DNA from: Gracilibacteraceae bacterium
GTDB lineage: Bacteria > Bacillota > Desulfitobacteriia > Desulfitobacteriales > Syntrophobotulaceae
Direction of reading: 5' to 3'
Assembly (NCBI GenBank): GCA_031263945.1
Contig: JAISEW010000101.1
Location: 1 to 6,229, forward strand
DNA length: 6,229 bases
Numbering within the stretch: the first letter of the stretch is position 1; each line of letters starts with the position of its first letter. The notes under the pieces are model-generated. The model made no database searches. It worked only from the letters and a program-made list of their open reading frames with translations, and was not told where the DNA came from. Below, piece after piece: positions 5,753 to 6,229 of this stretch. The translations under genes were made by a program, and so were the position numbers.

Positions 5753-6229
5753 CTATTCAGTGGCCGACGTCTCCCCCTCCGCGGGCGCCGCCGGTTCCTC
5801 CGCTACCGCTCCGGGGGGCGGCTGACTGAATACATCCGCGGTTATCTCCACTTCGATGGCGGCGGAAGTCGGACCGTTTTTCAGCGTAACTTTGCCGACA
5901 CGGACAAAACGTTCCAGTCTCTCTATATCCTCCAGCAAATTGACAAACGGATAATATTTGCCGTCATATTTCATCGTGAAAGTGTGTTTCATCAACGCGC
6001 CATCCAGCACGGCGTCGCTAAACTGCACGTCGCTCACTTCGCCCTGGTTTTTCCAGCCCAGTTCCTTCATCACATAGGCCAGATCCATCGTGGACGGTTC
6101 GTCCGGCACCCGCCGTTTCAAAACCGCCAGCTCTTGCTGCAGCTGTTCCTTTTTCGCGGCCGCGCTGCGCAGTTCCACTACGCGGTTGCGGGCGACAGCC
6201 GTGCTTTCTTCCAACTCATCTATGCTCGC
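5753..6229 (-). CDS. pilO: PilO-like type IV pilus inner-membrane protein, partial (N-terminus outside window)
   Basis: The frame is open to the window edge, so the gene starts beyond 6229. A TTG at the complement of 6212-6214 lacks a good ribosome binding site and falls inside a coiled coil, so I do not take it as the start. The visible 158 residues begin with a charged Leu-rich coiled coil (about 1-40 of the fragment). A compact domain of PilO type follows, with TFTMKYDGKYYPFVNLLEDI and then ERLERFVRVGKVTLKNG. The end is a disordered tail rich in Pro, Ala and Glu (about 136-158). PilO proteins are bitopic, with one N-terminal membrane helix and a periplasmic coiled coil plus ferredoxin-like domain; they dimerise with PilN in the alignment subcomplex. 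The membrane helix would lie outside the window. The TAG stop is 14 bp before the pilB ATG, indicating one operon. GspM-type proteins have a similar architecture, so the PilO name is likely rather than certain. Confidence 0.78.
   Translation of the reverse strand, partial: ASIDELEESTAVARNRVVELRSAAAKKEQLQQELAVLKRRVPDEPSTMDLAYVMKELGWKNQGEVSDVQFSDAVLDGALMKHTFTMKYDGKYYPFVNLLEDIERLERFVRVGKVTLKNGPTSAAIEVEITADVFSQPPPGAVAEEPAAPAEGETSATE

Noticed and set aside
6212..6214. TTG (- strand) as the start of pilO
   Set aside because: The frame continues upstream to the window edge, there is no good ribosome binding site, and the start would remove the membrane helix expected of PilO.

Overview
The window carries two convergent gene blocks. 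On the + strand (181-4018) three tightly overlapping genes encode a B12-binding-type radical SAM protein (TIGR03960-like), its usual small partner (DUF2344 / TIGR03936-like), and a PLP-dependent lyase of the 'methionine gamma-lyase family / aluminium resistance' group (COG4100). On the - strand (6229-4065) lies the end of a type IV pilus operon: a PilO-like inner-membrane protein, cut by the window edge, followed by the extension ATPase PilB.

The gene set points to an anaerobic Bacillota-type bacterium (Clostridia or Negativicutes-like). The radical SAM/DUF2344 pair and the COG4100 lyase are both common there, strong GGAGG-type ribosome binding sites are present, and a type IV pilus would also fit a diderm Negativicute. 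This is an inference from protein families; nothing in the window fixes the taxon. Hand counts on sample lines give about 65% GC inside the + strand genes, 47-55% in pilB and 35-43% in the first 120 bases.

Layout. 1-177 is AT-rich and has no convincing gene. It holds an 8-bp tandem duplication, a 16-bp-period tandem duplication, three copies of TTGACA, and a good sigma-A-type promoter (TTGACA, 17 bp, TAAAAT) whose predicted start of transcription falls almost on the first ATG. 181-4018 is a translationally coupled three-gene unit: an ATGA overlap joins genes 1 and 2, and a TGATG overlap joins genes 2 and 3. 4019-4064 is a 46-bp convergent gap without a recognisable terminator. 4065-5738 is pilB, with all ATPase motifs intact and an N-terminal MshEN-type domain. 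5753-6229 is the C-terminal part of pilO, 14 bp upstream of pilB.

How they work together. The radical SAM protein and DUF2344 protein almost certainly act as a pair, but their substrate is unknown to me. Coupling to a PLP enzyme of sulfur-amino-acid lyase type is suggestive but unproven. PilB powers pilus extension and PilO is part of the PilM/N/O alignment platform, so the right-hand block is an ordinary pilus assembly locus with pilB placed last. I found no CRISPR array, insertion sequence, tRNA or rRNA.
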